From the NCBI RefSeq assembly GCF_000970045.1, contig NZ_CP009505.1, positions 124,001-188,000 on the forward strand: a stretch of DNA of 64,000 nt, given 5' to 3'. Position 1 is the stretch's first letter. Every line of letters starts with the position of its first letter. This document shows, piece after piece, positions 54,407-61,441 of the stretch. Source of the stretch: Methanosarcina sp. MTP4 (GTDB taxonomy: Archaea > Halobacteriota > Methanosarcinia > Methanosarcinales > Methanosarcinaceae). A model generated the notes under the pieces. It saw only the letters and a program-made list of their open reading frames with translations, did no database searches and was not told where the DNA came from. Made by a program: the position numbers and the translations under genes.

Positions 54407-54514
54407 CCCGAGTTCCGCTTCGGGATCAGAAAAATCTATGATTTTTCTTTTAGTTGCACTGTAAGTGCAACAGCACGGAGTCCGTTTCGCTCGCTTTGCT
54501 CGCTCAAGCGGACC
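54407..54514 (+). repeat. M0 hairpin element, long form, copy c
   Basis: 107 bp with four hairpins: CCCGA/TCGGG, AGAAAAATC-tat-GATTTTTCT, GTTGCACT-gta-AGTGCAAC and GTCCGTTT/AAGCGGAC. It matches copy e (58327) closely. It sits between the six-codon HEPN stub and the intact HEPN gene. Confidence 0.88.
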
Positions 54515-54554
54515 AAGCTAGAAACTTAATAAGGATAGCAAAGAGCGGATTTAG

Positions 54555-54977
54555 ATGAGAGAAGAGATAAACTTCAAGCTTGAACAACTTGGTGAGTATG
54601 TCAGCATCCTCAGGGAATATCAGAACTATGATCTGGAGGAAATCAGAGACAACCTTACTTTGAGAGGAGCAGTTGAGAGGTATATGGAGGTTTCCCTGGC
54701 CTGCGTGATTGATATTTGCGAGATGATTATTTCCAGTGAGAAATTGAGGCGGCCAGATACCTATAGAAAAGTTATCCTGACACTTGGCCAGAACGGAATT
54801 CTCCCTGAAGACTTTGCAGAAAAACTTGCACCAGCCGCAGGTTTTCGAAATGTGCTCGTCCACATGTATGCAGATATCGATATAGTGAAACTTTATTCTC
54901 ATCTCCAGAATGACATTGATGACCTGGAACTCTTTGCAGAATACATTGCAAAGCACCTTATTTCAAAATACGAGTGA
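54555..54977 (+). CDS. HepT-like HEPN toxin, second type (DUF86)
   Basis: 140 aa. The motif R98-NVLV-H103-M-Y105 (GFRNVLVHMY) is an intact RX4HXY. It is the partner of the nucleotidyltransferase at 53920, now separated from it by an M0 element and a duplicated start region, so translational coupling is lost. The upstream duplicated segment supplies its own start. Confidence 0.88.
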   Translation: MREEINFKLEQLGEYVSILREYQNYDLEEIRDNLTLRGAVERYMEVSLACVIDICEMIISSEKLRRPDTYRKVILTLGQNGILPEDFAEKLAPAAGFRNVLVHMYADIDIVKLYSHLQNDIDDLELFAEYIAKHLISKYE

Positions 54978-55025
54978 TAAGAAACTGCTGCTGGAACATC
55001 TCCTAAGGAACCGTAGCCGAATTTC

Positions 55026-55445
55026 ACTCAATCCGACTGAAAAACAGAGCAGCGTTTAATACCGCATCCCGTGGTTATTTTCCCGTTTGCTTGCAAACGG
55101 CCTGCACGAAAAAATTGAAAAGAAAAAAAAGAAAGAAATGAAAGGAAGTTAACTCAAGCCTACTAAAACCGGAATCAAAAATTAATTAAAAAGCCTTCAA
55201 AACTGCTTTGAAATTTATACTTCAGCAATCTTTTAATAATTTTCAGGGAAAGGCCGGCTGCCTCCGGCACCCGGTGAGAGCCCCGGGAAGTGAAAAGCAA
55301 CCCAAAATACGGTTTTTCCGGAATGAAAAATCAGCTCTTATCCAACAGAACTTTGATTCGAGAACCCGAACACCTAATATTTTCAAAACTCTTTTTTTAT
55401 ATTTAGCCGGTCGGCGGGCAGCTCCGAAAACTTCCCTAAACAACT
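55026..55445 (+). repeat. most complete composite repeat M1-M2-M3
   Basis: M1 (55030-55105, hairpin CCGTTTGC-tt-GCAAACGG), a 95-bp spacer ending AATTAAAAAGCCTTCAAAAC, M2 (55200-55330) and M3 (55383-55445, TTTTATATTTAGCCGGTCGGCGGGC). This copy best shows the order and spacing of the modules. No gene is present in 54978-55618. Confidence 0.82.
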
Positions 55446-55458
55446 TTTACTAAATCAA

Positions 55459-55611
55459 TAGTCAAAGACCCAAATTCTTTCACCAATCCCAGGTGAAAGT
55501 TTAACCACAGAAAGCACGGAAAGCACGGAATAAAGGAAATTGGGGCACAATCCTTCCGTGCTTTCCGTGTCTTTCGTGGTTATAAATCAAGTGTAAATAT
55601 TTACGTTCGGA
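55459..55611. repeat. MITE-like dispersed hairpin repeat, copy 2
   Basis: Partner of 10122-10277. The arms GAAAGCACGGAAAGCACGGA and its complement are more perfect here. It ends eight bases before the stop of the truncated phosphoglucose isomerase copy. Confidence 0.72.
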
Positions 55612-55618
55612 GATCCGA

Positions 55619-55900
55619 TCAATTCTTCTCAAAAACCTCTCCAAAAAACTCCTCAAACTCCTGAGGCTCCTTCAAGAACCTTAATTTCTCAAGCTCATTT
55701 ACGAGCCCATACATATCCTCTCTCCTCTCAAGCCCCAGAAGCTCAGGCTCCACAGGCTCAAGCCGCCTGATTTCAGGCAAGGAAACATAATTAGAATTCG
55801 GAACGAACCCTTCACCTTCAAGCAGATAATAAGCTCCGCCCCCGGCCTTCCTGATAGGCTCATAAACAGAAGAAAAACTGGTGCAGACCCAGTTGGCCAT
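55619..55900 (-). pseudogene. 3' duplicate fragment of the cupin phosphoglucose isomerase gene
   Basis: 93 codons, from MANWVC to the stop, nearly identical to residues 153-245 of the gene at 56046 but lacking the whole metal-binding cupin core (His84, His86, Glu98, His141). The break falls exactly at the CCCGAG end of M0 copy d. An open frame continues into M0 but has no function. Confidence 0.92.
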
Positions 55901-56045
55901 CCCGAGTTCCGCTTCGGGAGCACGGGGTCCTTTTCGCTCGCTTCGCTCCCTCAAGAGGACTACTAATTCAAAACTTTATTTCTATTTTTTATCAGTCGGC
56001 GGACTGCTCAGAAAACTCCCCCCAAGCAACCTTTACCGAATACAA
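55901..56045 (+). repeat. M0 (short form, copy d) joined to M3
   Basis: M0 55901-55961: CCCGA/TCGGG, then GTCCTTTT/AAGAGGAC. The second stem has T-A where others have G-C, a paired change. M3 (about 55970-56035) follows, directly upstream of the intact isomerase stop. Confidence 0.85.
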
Positions 56046-56783
56046 TCAATTCTCCTCAAAAGTCTCCTCGAAAAACTCCTCAAACTCCTGTGGCTCCTTC
56101 AAGAACCTTAATTTCTCAAGCTCATTTACGAGCCCATACATATCCTCTCTCCTCTCAAGCCCCAGAAGCTCAGGTTCCACAGGTTCAAGCCGCCTGATTT
56201 CAGGCAAGGAAACATAATTAGAATTCGGAACGAACCCTTCACCCTCAAGCAGGTAGTAAGCTCCACCCCCGGCCTTCCTGATAGGCTCATAAACAGAGGA
56301 AAAGTCGGTGCAGACCCAGTTAGCCATCTTCAGGACAGTTTCGGACCTGTTGATGCTGATATGCCCGTATCCCGGAGGCACAATTACCACATCCCCTTTT
56401 TCAGCCTCTATAACAACAGCGTCCAGGACGTTTTCCCCCTCCGCCTGTTGTAGGAGATAGACAGCCTCTCCTTCGAGCACCTGGTAGATCTCAGGATACG
56501 AGACCTTTGCCCCCGGAACTATGGGATGGTAATGCCCTTTGGTCTTTACGAACTCTTTTCCCAGGCGGGCAGGCGGGATAACCGTGATGTCATAGCGGAG
56601 CCCGGCTTTTCGCATGCTCTGAAGGTCGGATTCGGTCCGGGAAAGTTCCCGGTACATATAATAGAGCTCAAAGTCCCCTGCTGTCCGGAACCAGGCCTTG
56701 TCAGCAAGGACGTCTTTCATGTCGGAGAGCATCCGGACATCGGGCTCCCTGATCGTTTCCCCAAATTGCAACGTATTTTCCAT
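56046..56783 (-). CDS. cupin-type glucose-6-phosphate isomerase (archaeal PGI)
   Basis: 245 aa. Interconverts glucose-6-phosphate and fructose-6-phosphate. The metal site is complete: His84 and His86 in KGHYHP, Glu98 in YPEIYQVLEG and His141 in PPGYGHISIN. Length and motifs fit the cupin PGI described from Methanosarcina and Thermococcales. Its supply of hexose phosphate fits the adjacent glycan genes. Its 3' part has been duplicated at 55619-55900, which suggests recent recombination in this island. Confidence 0.9.
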   Translation of the reverse strand: MENTLQFGETIREPDVRMLSDMKDVLADKAWFRTAGDFELYYMYRELSRTESDLQSMRKAGLRYDITVIPPARLGKEFVKTKGHYHPIVPGAKVSYPEIYQVLEGEAVYLLQQAEGENVLDAVVIEAEKGDVVIVPPGYGHISINRSETVLKMANWVCTDFSSVYEPIRKAGGGAYYLLEGEGFVPNSNYVSLPEIRRLEPVEPELLGLERREDMYGLVNELEKLRFLKEPQEFEEFFEETFEEN

Positions 56784-57123
56784 CTTTTGCCCTCATAATC
56801 CGCTTAAAACAACAACCTTTTTGATCTGCATCCCATAACTTCTTCAGATATGAAAATTTTATATGGAAGTTATATTTATATTAATGTTATAAAGACTCTT
56901 TGAGTATTTGTCAAAACAGGTGGGGAGAAAGTGCTTTTGAATCGGAAACTAATGAAAACAGCAATTATCCCCGGGACCCGACCCGAGACCTGAGAAACCT
57001 CACATTTTCAAAACCCATTATTTATATTTCACCGGTCGGGGGGCACCTTCATGCACTTCCCCAAACAACCGTAACCCTACATCCCAACCTCTACCCCACA
57101 AACCGCAAACTCCCTCCCAAAAC
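56784..57123. other. isomerase promoter region and M3 module
   Basis: AT-rich DNA near 56850-56895 with minus-strand TATA-like tracts for the isomerase gene, then an M3 module (57003-57070, TTTATATTTCACCGGTCGGGGGGC) and the tail CAACCGTAACC that precedes zinc-finger gene B. The frame at 56900 (plus) runs through M3 and the complement of gene B and is not credible. Confidence 0.5.
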
Positions 57124-57279
57124 TTACTCTCCGGCAACCAAAAACTCTTCCCGAACCCCCGAACCTTCCTGAGCCTTTTCCAGGCACTCGAGAGTGCAGT
57201 AAACCGCCTTTTCTTTCACATTTTCCAGAACAAAGAACTCTCTGCCGCAAACGGGGCAGATTTTTCTTACATGATCCAT
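57124..57279 (-). CDS. 51-aa treble-clef-like zinc-finger protein, paralogue B
   Basis: Codes MDHVRKICPVCGREFFVLEN and continues KAVYCTLECLEKAQEG, ending REEFLVAGE. Cys at 8, 11, 28 and 32 as in paralogues A and C. Ribosome site GGGTGATG six to eight bases before the ATG. Nearly identical to paralogue C (58564); both lie directly downstream of an M3 tail in the plus orientation, so the gene and repeat were probably copied together. Confidence 0.85.
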   Translation of the reverse strand: MDHVRKICPVCGREFFVLENVKEKAVYCTLECLEKAQEGSGVREEFLVAGE

Positions 57280-57367
57280 AAATACATCACCCGAAGTAGA
57301 TATTAAATATTAAAAAACTGTATATGTTTAATACTTTAACATATATAATATAATCGCCAATACTTGA

Positions 57368-58116
57368 TCATTATTTTTAGCCTGTCAGCGGGCACCTGCG
57401 AACACTAAACCGGAACAACAGGGATCAAAAATTAATTAAAAAACGTCTTAAAATCTTTTTTGAAATTTACACTTCAGCAGTCTTCTATTAATTTTCAGGG
57501 AAAGGCCGGCTGCCTCCGGCACCCGGTGAGAGCCCCGGGAAGTGAAAAGCAATCAGAAAAAAAGGTGTTCCGGAAGAGCATATTAACTTTTGTCCAGGCA
57601 TTACAGCCTTTTCAGTCCATCCAGTCCATTCAGTCCATCCACCCAAACTACGATTCGAAAAAAACAAGGACCGGGACTCTGAAGATTTCTTAAGAACTAT
57701 TTGATAGCCTTACGAGAGGATATAAATATTAATAGATATCAATTAGTTATTAATCAATAACTTTTTGTTACGCAAATGTACTTGAAAAACAAAATGTCAG
57801 AGCCTATTGCAAATCTACCGGAGGCAAAGAAATGGCAGAAGCGTTAAATTCCGGGAAGGCAAAACCATCCCCGACTCTTAATACTATTCTCATGGTAGAA
57901 GACACCCTGAAAAACAGCCCGGAAAGTGTTGTAACAGTTGCAGATCTCAAGAAAATGCTACCAAGACAGGTTAACCACAATACTCTGATGGTCATCCTGG
58001 ATTATCTGGAACAAAGTAATAAAATTGCTGTTGGGATAAAGGGAATAACCTGGATTCACAGCAGGAATGAAAACTTGAGAAAGGCAGTGGTCCAGGGACT
58101 CGAACTATGAAATATG
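57368..58116 (+). repeat. M3, M2 and segmental duplication copy 2
   Basis: M3 (57368-57420), then M2 (57455-57565) and the segment that matches 53105-53770, including the CAGTCCATC short repeats, the promoter region and the antitoxin-like gene. It differs from copy 1 at only a few percent of positions. Confidence 0.85.
57832..58110 (+). CDS. putative winged-helix antitoxin, copy 2
   Basis: 92 aa, identical to the 53484 product except at two positions (Glu for Asp near residue 31, Met for Ile near 53). GGAGG before the ATG; ATGA overlap with the toxin gene at 58107. Here more of the toxin gene survives, which shows the original two-gene operon. Confidence 0.8.
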   Translation: MAEALNSGKAKPSPTLNTILMVEDTLKNSPESVVTVADLKKMLPRQVNHNTLMVILDYLEQSNKIAVGIKGITWIHSRNENLRKAVVQGLEL

Positions 58117-58326
58117 TCAGGGTAATCCTTGCCCCTGAAGCTGCAGATGCATATCAGGATCTCATGAACAAAGCCTCAGGCTCAAAGCAAGAAGAGGCAA
58201 TCCTTAATTCGTTCCTTCAGAAGGTGGAACTGTTAAAGGAAAATATCCACTATGGGCAGCCAATTGCCAAAAAACTGATTCCTGCTGAATACAAAACCAG
58301 TTACGGAATAACAAACCTGTTTAGAG
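58107..58326 (+). pseudogene. RelE/ParE-like toxin gene truncated by an M0 element
   Basis: The first 72 or so codons are a good archaeal RelE-like toxin: MKYVRVILAPEAADAYQDLM, IHYGQPIAKKLIPAEYK and SYGITNLFR. The next bases are the M0 element, so the C-terminal region with the usual WRMLYT-type strand and catalytic basic residues is missing. The frame continues through M0 and M3 to 58508, but that tail is not toxin sequence. Probably inactive. Confidence 0.87.
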
Positions 58327-58510
58327 CCCGAGTTCCGCTTCGGGATCACAGAAAATCGGAGATTTTCTGGGAGTTGCACTGTAAGTGCAACAGCACGGGG
58401 TCCGTTTCGGTCGTTGCACTCCCTCAAGCGGACGAAATTTTAAAAACTCCTTTTTTATATTTCGCCGGTCGGTGGGCTCCAGCGAACACTTCCCCGGAAC
58501 GACCATAACC
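58327..58510 (+). repeat. M0 (long form, copy e) joined to M3
   Basis: M0 58327-58433 has the four hairpins CCCGA/TCGGG, CAGAAAATC-gga-GATTTTCTG, GTTGCACT-gta-AGTGCAAC and GTCCGTTT/AAGCGGAC. M3 (58440-58510) follows and leads into zinc-finger gene C. The CCCGAG end abuts the broken toxin gene. Confidence 0.88.
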
Positions 58511-58563
58511 GAATTGCACTCCAACCTCTCCCCTGCAAACCGCAAGCTTCCCTCTCGCAAAGC

Positions 58564-58719
58564 TTACTCTCCGGCAACCAAAAACTCTTCCCGAACCCCC
58601 GAACCTTCCTGAGCCTTTTCCAGGCACTCGAGAGTGCAGTAAACCGCCTTTTCTGCCACATTTTCCAGAACAAAGAACTCTCTGCCGCAAATGGGGCAGA
58701 CTTTTTTTACATGATCCAT
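58564..58719 (-). CDS. 51-aa treble-clef-like zinc-finger protein, paralogue C
   Basis: Codes MDHVKKVCPICGREFFVLEN and continues KAVYCTLECLEKAQEG, ending REEFLVAGE. It differs from paralogue B at a few residues only. The GGTGATG ribosome site is present on the minus strand. As with A and B, the gene is flanked by M3 on both sides (58440-58510 and 58801-58866). Confidence 0.85.
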   Translation of the reverse strand: MDHVKKVCPICGREFFVLENVAEKAVYCTLECLEKAQEGSGVREEFLVAGE

Positions 58720-58800
58720 GTACACATCACCCAGAAGTAGACTTTAAAAAACAAAAAACTATGGGTGTTTGTTACTTCTTTACCATATAAAAAAATTTCT

Positions 58801-58866
58801 CAAAACTTTATTTTTATATTTGTCCAGTGGGCGGTCTCCTCAAGGAACTTCCCGGGCAACCGCAGC
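58801..58866 (+). repeat. M3 module at the right end of the repeat island
   Basis: TCAAAACTTTATTTTTATATTTGTCC, then GGGCGGTCTCC and AACTTCCCGGGCAACCGCAGCC. It is the last recognisable module. Then 58867-58944 is a short unassigned spacer. Confidence 0.7.
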
Positions 58867-58944
58867 CAAACCGCACCACGCCCTTTCCCCCGCACGAATA
58901 CCTTTTTACGGATCGAAACTTTAAAGGAGGGCTATCCGGATTAA

Positions 58945-58997
58945 CCAAATCACTTAAATAATTATAAAGTGTATCATACTAAAAATTTGGATATTTG
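58945..58997 (+). promoter_or_regulatory. palindromic promoter-like element, copy B, upstream of the rml operon
   Basis: Nearly identical to 43968-44020: CCAAATCACTTAAATAATTA, TAAAGTGTATC, then AAAAATTTGG. The TATA-like core and the outer CCAAAT/ATTTGG arms are retained, as is the following AATTAAGTG (59019-59027). The remnant wecB start is 37 bp and rmlC about 100 bp downstream. Confidence 0.68.
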
Positions 58998-59033
58998 TAT
59001 TACTCATCTTTATTAATAAATTAAGTGAAACTC

Positions 59034-59087
59034 ATGAAAATCGCGATCATCCTCGGCACAAGGCCAGAGATTATAAAAACCAAGTGA
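59034..59087 (+). pseudogene. wecB (UDP-GlcNAc 2-epimerase) N-terminal remnant 1
   Basis: 17 codons, MKIAIILGTRPEIIKTK and stop. The sequence IILGTRPEIIK is the characteristic first strand and loop of UDP-GlcNAc 2-epimerase. The rest of the gene is missing and rmlC starts 11 bp later. It retains the original promoter position, so it is probably translated as a leader peptide. Confidence 0.82.
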
Positions 59088-59097
59088 GGCAAAACCT

Positions 59098-59649
59098 ATG
59101 AACCTGATAAAAACCAAAATAGAAGACCTTTTTATTCTGGAGCCAAGAGTTTTCGCTGACGACCGGGGATACTTTTTTGAAAGCTATAACAAAAAGATCC
59201 TGGACGGTCTGATTGGAAAGGAATACAATTTCGTCCAGGACAATGAATCAAAATCATCCTATGGCGTGGTCCGGGGGCTCCATTACCAGTTAGCTCCCTA
59301 TAGCCAGGCAAAACTTGTGAGGGTTCTGGAAGGATGCGTATACGACGTTGCTGTTGACCTGAGGAAAGATTCACCGACTTTCGGGGAATGGGTAGGAGTT
59401 GAACTTTCCGCTGAAAACAAGAGACAGTTCCTGATCCCAAAAGGTTTTGCCCACGGCTTTTCCGTCCTGAGTGAAACTGCCGTTTTTACTTACAAGTGCG
59501 ACGAGTACTATCACCCAGAAACCGAAGGTGGGATAATCTACAATGACCCTTCCCTCGACATCGACTGGAAAATGCCGGAAGAGAAAATTGTCCTCTCGGA
59601 AAAGGATAAACTCCTCCCGAAACTGGAAAACGCCGAAATGAACTTCTGA
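59098..59649 (+). CDS. rmlC: dTDP-4-dehydrorhamnose 3,5-epimerase
   Basis: 183 aa cupin enzyme, third step of dTDP-L-rhamnose synthesis. Motifs: PRVFADDRGYFFESYN, the catalytic His in VRGLHYQLAP, AKLVRVLEGCVYDVAVDLR, and PKGFAHGFSVLSE. GAGG lies 5-10 bases before the ATG. First intact gene of rmlCBDA. Confidence 0.96.
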   Translation: MNLIKTKIEDLFILEPRVFADDRGYFFESYNKKILDGLIGKEYNFVQDNESKSSYGVVRGLHYQLAPYSQAKLVRVLEGCVYDVAVDLRKDSPTFGEWVGVELSAENKRQFLIPKGFAHGFSVLSETAVFTYKCDEYYHPETEGGIIYNDPSLDIDWKMPEEKIVLSEKDKLLPKLENAEMNF

Positions 59650-59702
59650 TTCCTGATTATTATCTAATATTAAAAATTGTACCAACCCGGAAGGTGAGCA
59701 AA

Positions 59703-60659
59703 TTGAAACTGCTGGTAACTGGCGGCTGTGGATTCATAGGCAGCAACTTCATCCATTACATGCTGGAAAAATATCCTGATTATGAAATTGTAAACCTTGA
59801 CAAACTGACCTATGCGGGAAATCCTGAAAACCTGAAAGATATCGAAGAGAACCCTAATTATTCCTTCATAAAAGGCGACATCTGCGACCCTGTCATTGTG
59901 AATGAAGTAATGAAAAACGCAGATCAGGTTGTCCACTTCGCAGCCGAAAGCCACGTAGACCGTTCAATTGAAGACGGTTCGGTTTTTGTCAGGACAAACG
60001 TGCTCGGCACAAACACCCTGCTCCAGAGTTCCCTTGCAAATGACATCAAAAAGTTCATTCATGTTTCAACTGATGAAGTTTACGGAAGCACCATGGAAGG
60101 TTCTTTTACCGAAAAAGACAACCTTGCCCCTTCAAGCCCCTATTCCTCAAGCAAAGCAGGTTCCGACCTCCTTGCAATGTCCTACTACACAACCTACGGT
60201 CTTCCAGTATGCATAACCCGATGCACAAACAACTTCGGCCCCTACCAGTACCCTGAAAAATTAATTCCTTTTTTCATCAGCCGATTAATGGAAGGAAAGA
60301 AAGTCCCCGTCTACGGCACCGGCCTGAACATCCGGGACTGGATTCATGTTGAAGACCACTGTTCTGCAGTAGACTTTGTCCTCCATTCCGGCAGCAGCGG
60401 GGAAATCTACAACATAGACGGCGGAAATGAACTAACTAACCTCGAAATCACTCACGTCCTCCTTAAAATGCTCGGCAAAGACGAGTCTTCAATCGAGTAT
60501 GTTGAAGATAGAAAAGGCCACGATTTCCGGTACTCCCTTGACGGCAGCAAACTGGAAAAAATGGGCTGGAAACCCAGATATGATTTTGACACTGCCCTGG
60601 AACAGACAGTCAGCTGGTACGTTGAAAACAAATGGTGGTGGGAACCATTAAAACGTTGA
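59703..60659 (+). CDS. rmlB: dTDP-glucose 4,6-dehydratase
   Basis: 318 aa from the TTG at 59703, six bases after GGAAGGTGAG; the GTG at 59694 lies inside that site and is less likely. Extended SDR: VTGGCGFIGSNFIHY, HFAAESHVDRSIED, STDEVYGS, catalytic YSSSKAGSD, and TNNFGPYQYPEKLIP. Converts dTDP-glucose to the 4-keto-6-deoxy sugar. It overlaps the rmlD frame by 28 bp or, if rmlD starts at the TTG 60656, by four. Confidence 0.96.
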   Translation: MKLLVTGGCGFIGSNFIHYMLEKYPDYEIVNLDKLTYAGNPENLKDIEENPNYSFIKGDICDPVIVNEVMKNADQVVHFAAESHVDRSIEDGSVFVRTNVLGTNTLLQSSLANDIKKFIHVSTDEVYGSTMEGSFTEKDNLAPSSPYSSSKAGSDLLAMSYYTTYGLPVCITRCTNNFGPYQYPEKLIPFFISRLMEGKKVPVYGTGLNIRDWIHVEDHCSAVDFVLHSGSSGEIYNIDGGNELTNLEITHVLLKMLGKDESSIEYVEDRKGHDFRYSLDGSKLEKMGWKPRYDFDTALEQTVSWYVENKWWWEPLKR

Positions 60660-61441
60660 TCATCGGCTCCACTGGGATGCTCGGTTCGGACCTCTGCAAA
60701 GTCTTTCCCGATGCTATGAAACTGACACATAAGGATCTTAACATCACAGACAGAGAGCAGGTTATCGAATCTATTCAAAAAATAAAACCTGAGCTTGTCA
60801 TAAATGCAGCTGCCTACACAAATGTGGATGGCTGCGAAGATTCCCAGGAGCTTGCCTTTCAGGTTAATGGATACGGCCCTGGATACATTGCAGAAGCCTG
60901 TTCTATGGCTGGAGCGAAGCTTGTCCACTTCAGCACGGACTACGTTTTTGACGGATCCAAAAAAGAGTATGTAGAGTCAGATACCACAAATCCGATCAAT
61001 GTATATGGGCACTCAAAACTTCTCGGTGAAAAGAAAATCATTGAGAATATGAATGATTACAGGATTGTAAGAATTTCCTGGCTTTTTGGAATCAATGGGA
61101 ACAACTTTGTTGAAACCATGCTGAGATTATCCAGAGAAATGGATACAGTAAAGGTTGTCAATGACCAGTTTGGCAAACCCACCTATACGATGGACATAGC
61201 CACTAAAATAAAAGAAATAATTGAACTCGACCCCGGAATCTATCACATTACAAATGATGGAATATGTTCCTGGTATGAATTTGCCTCTTCTATTATCGAT
61301 AACGTAATTCCCTGTACCAGTGAAGAATTCCCAAGAAAAGCGAAACGTCCTGAGTACTCAGTTCTGACAAACACTAAAACCGAACCCATGAGGCACTGGA
61401 AAGAAGCACTTAAAGCCTATTTGAAGGAGAGAAAAGCATGA
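60632..61441 (+). CDS. rmlD: dTDP-4-dehydrorhamnose reductase
   Basis: 269 aa as drawn. NADPH-dependent last step of dTDP-rhamnose synthesis. Motifs: IIGSTGMLGSDLCK, NAAAYTNVDGCE, HFSTDYVFDG and the catalytic YGHSKLLGE. The start is uncertain: ATG 60632 keeps the first beta strand complete, while TTG 60656 gives a TTGA overlap with the rmlB stop but trims the strand. It overlaps rmlA by four bases (ATGA). Confidence 0.95.
   Translation: MVVGTIKTLIIGSTGMLGSDLCKVFPDAMKLTHKDLNITDREQVIESIQKIKPELVINAAAYTNVDGCEDSQELAFQVNGYGPGYIAEACSMAGAKLVHFSTDYVFDGSKKEYVESDTTNPINVYGHSKLLGEKKIIENMNDYRIVRISWLFGINGNNFVETMLRLSREMDTVKVVNDQFGKPTYTMDIATKIKEIIELDPGIYHITNDGICSWYEFASSIIDNVIPCTSEEFPRKAKRPEYSVLTNTKTEPMRHWKEALKAYLKERKA

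Noticed and set aside
50136-58866. A true integron with attC sites
   Set aside because: No integrase gene was found and I could not identify paired R and L boxes (RYYYAAC/GTTRRRY) at consistent places in the modules. Kept only as an analogy.
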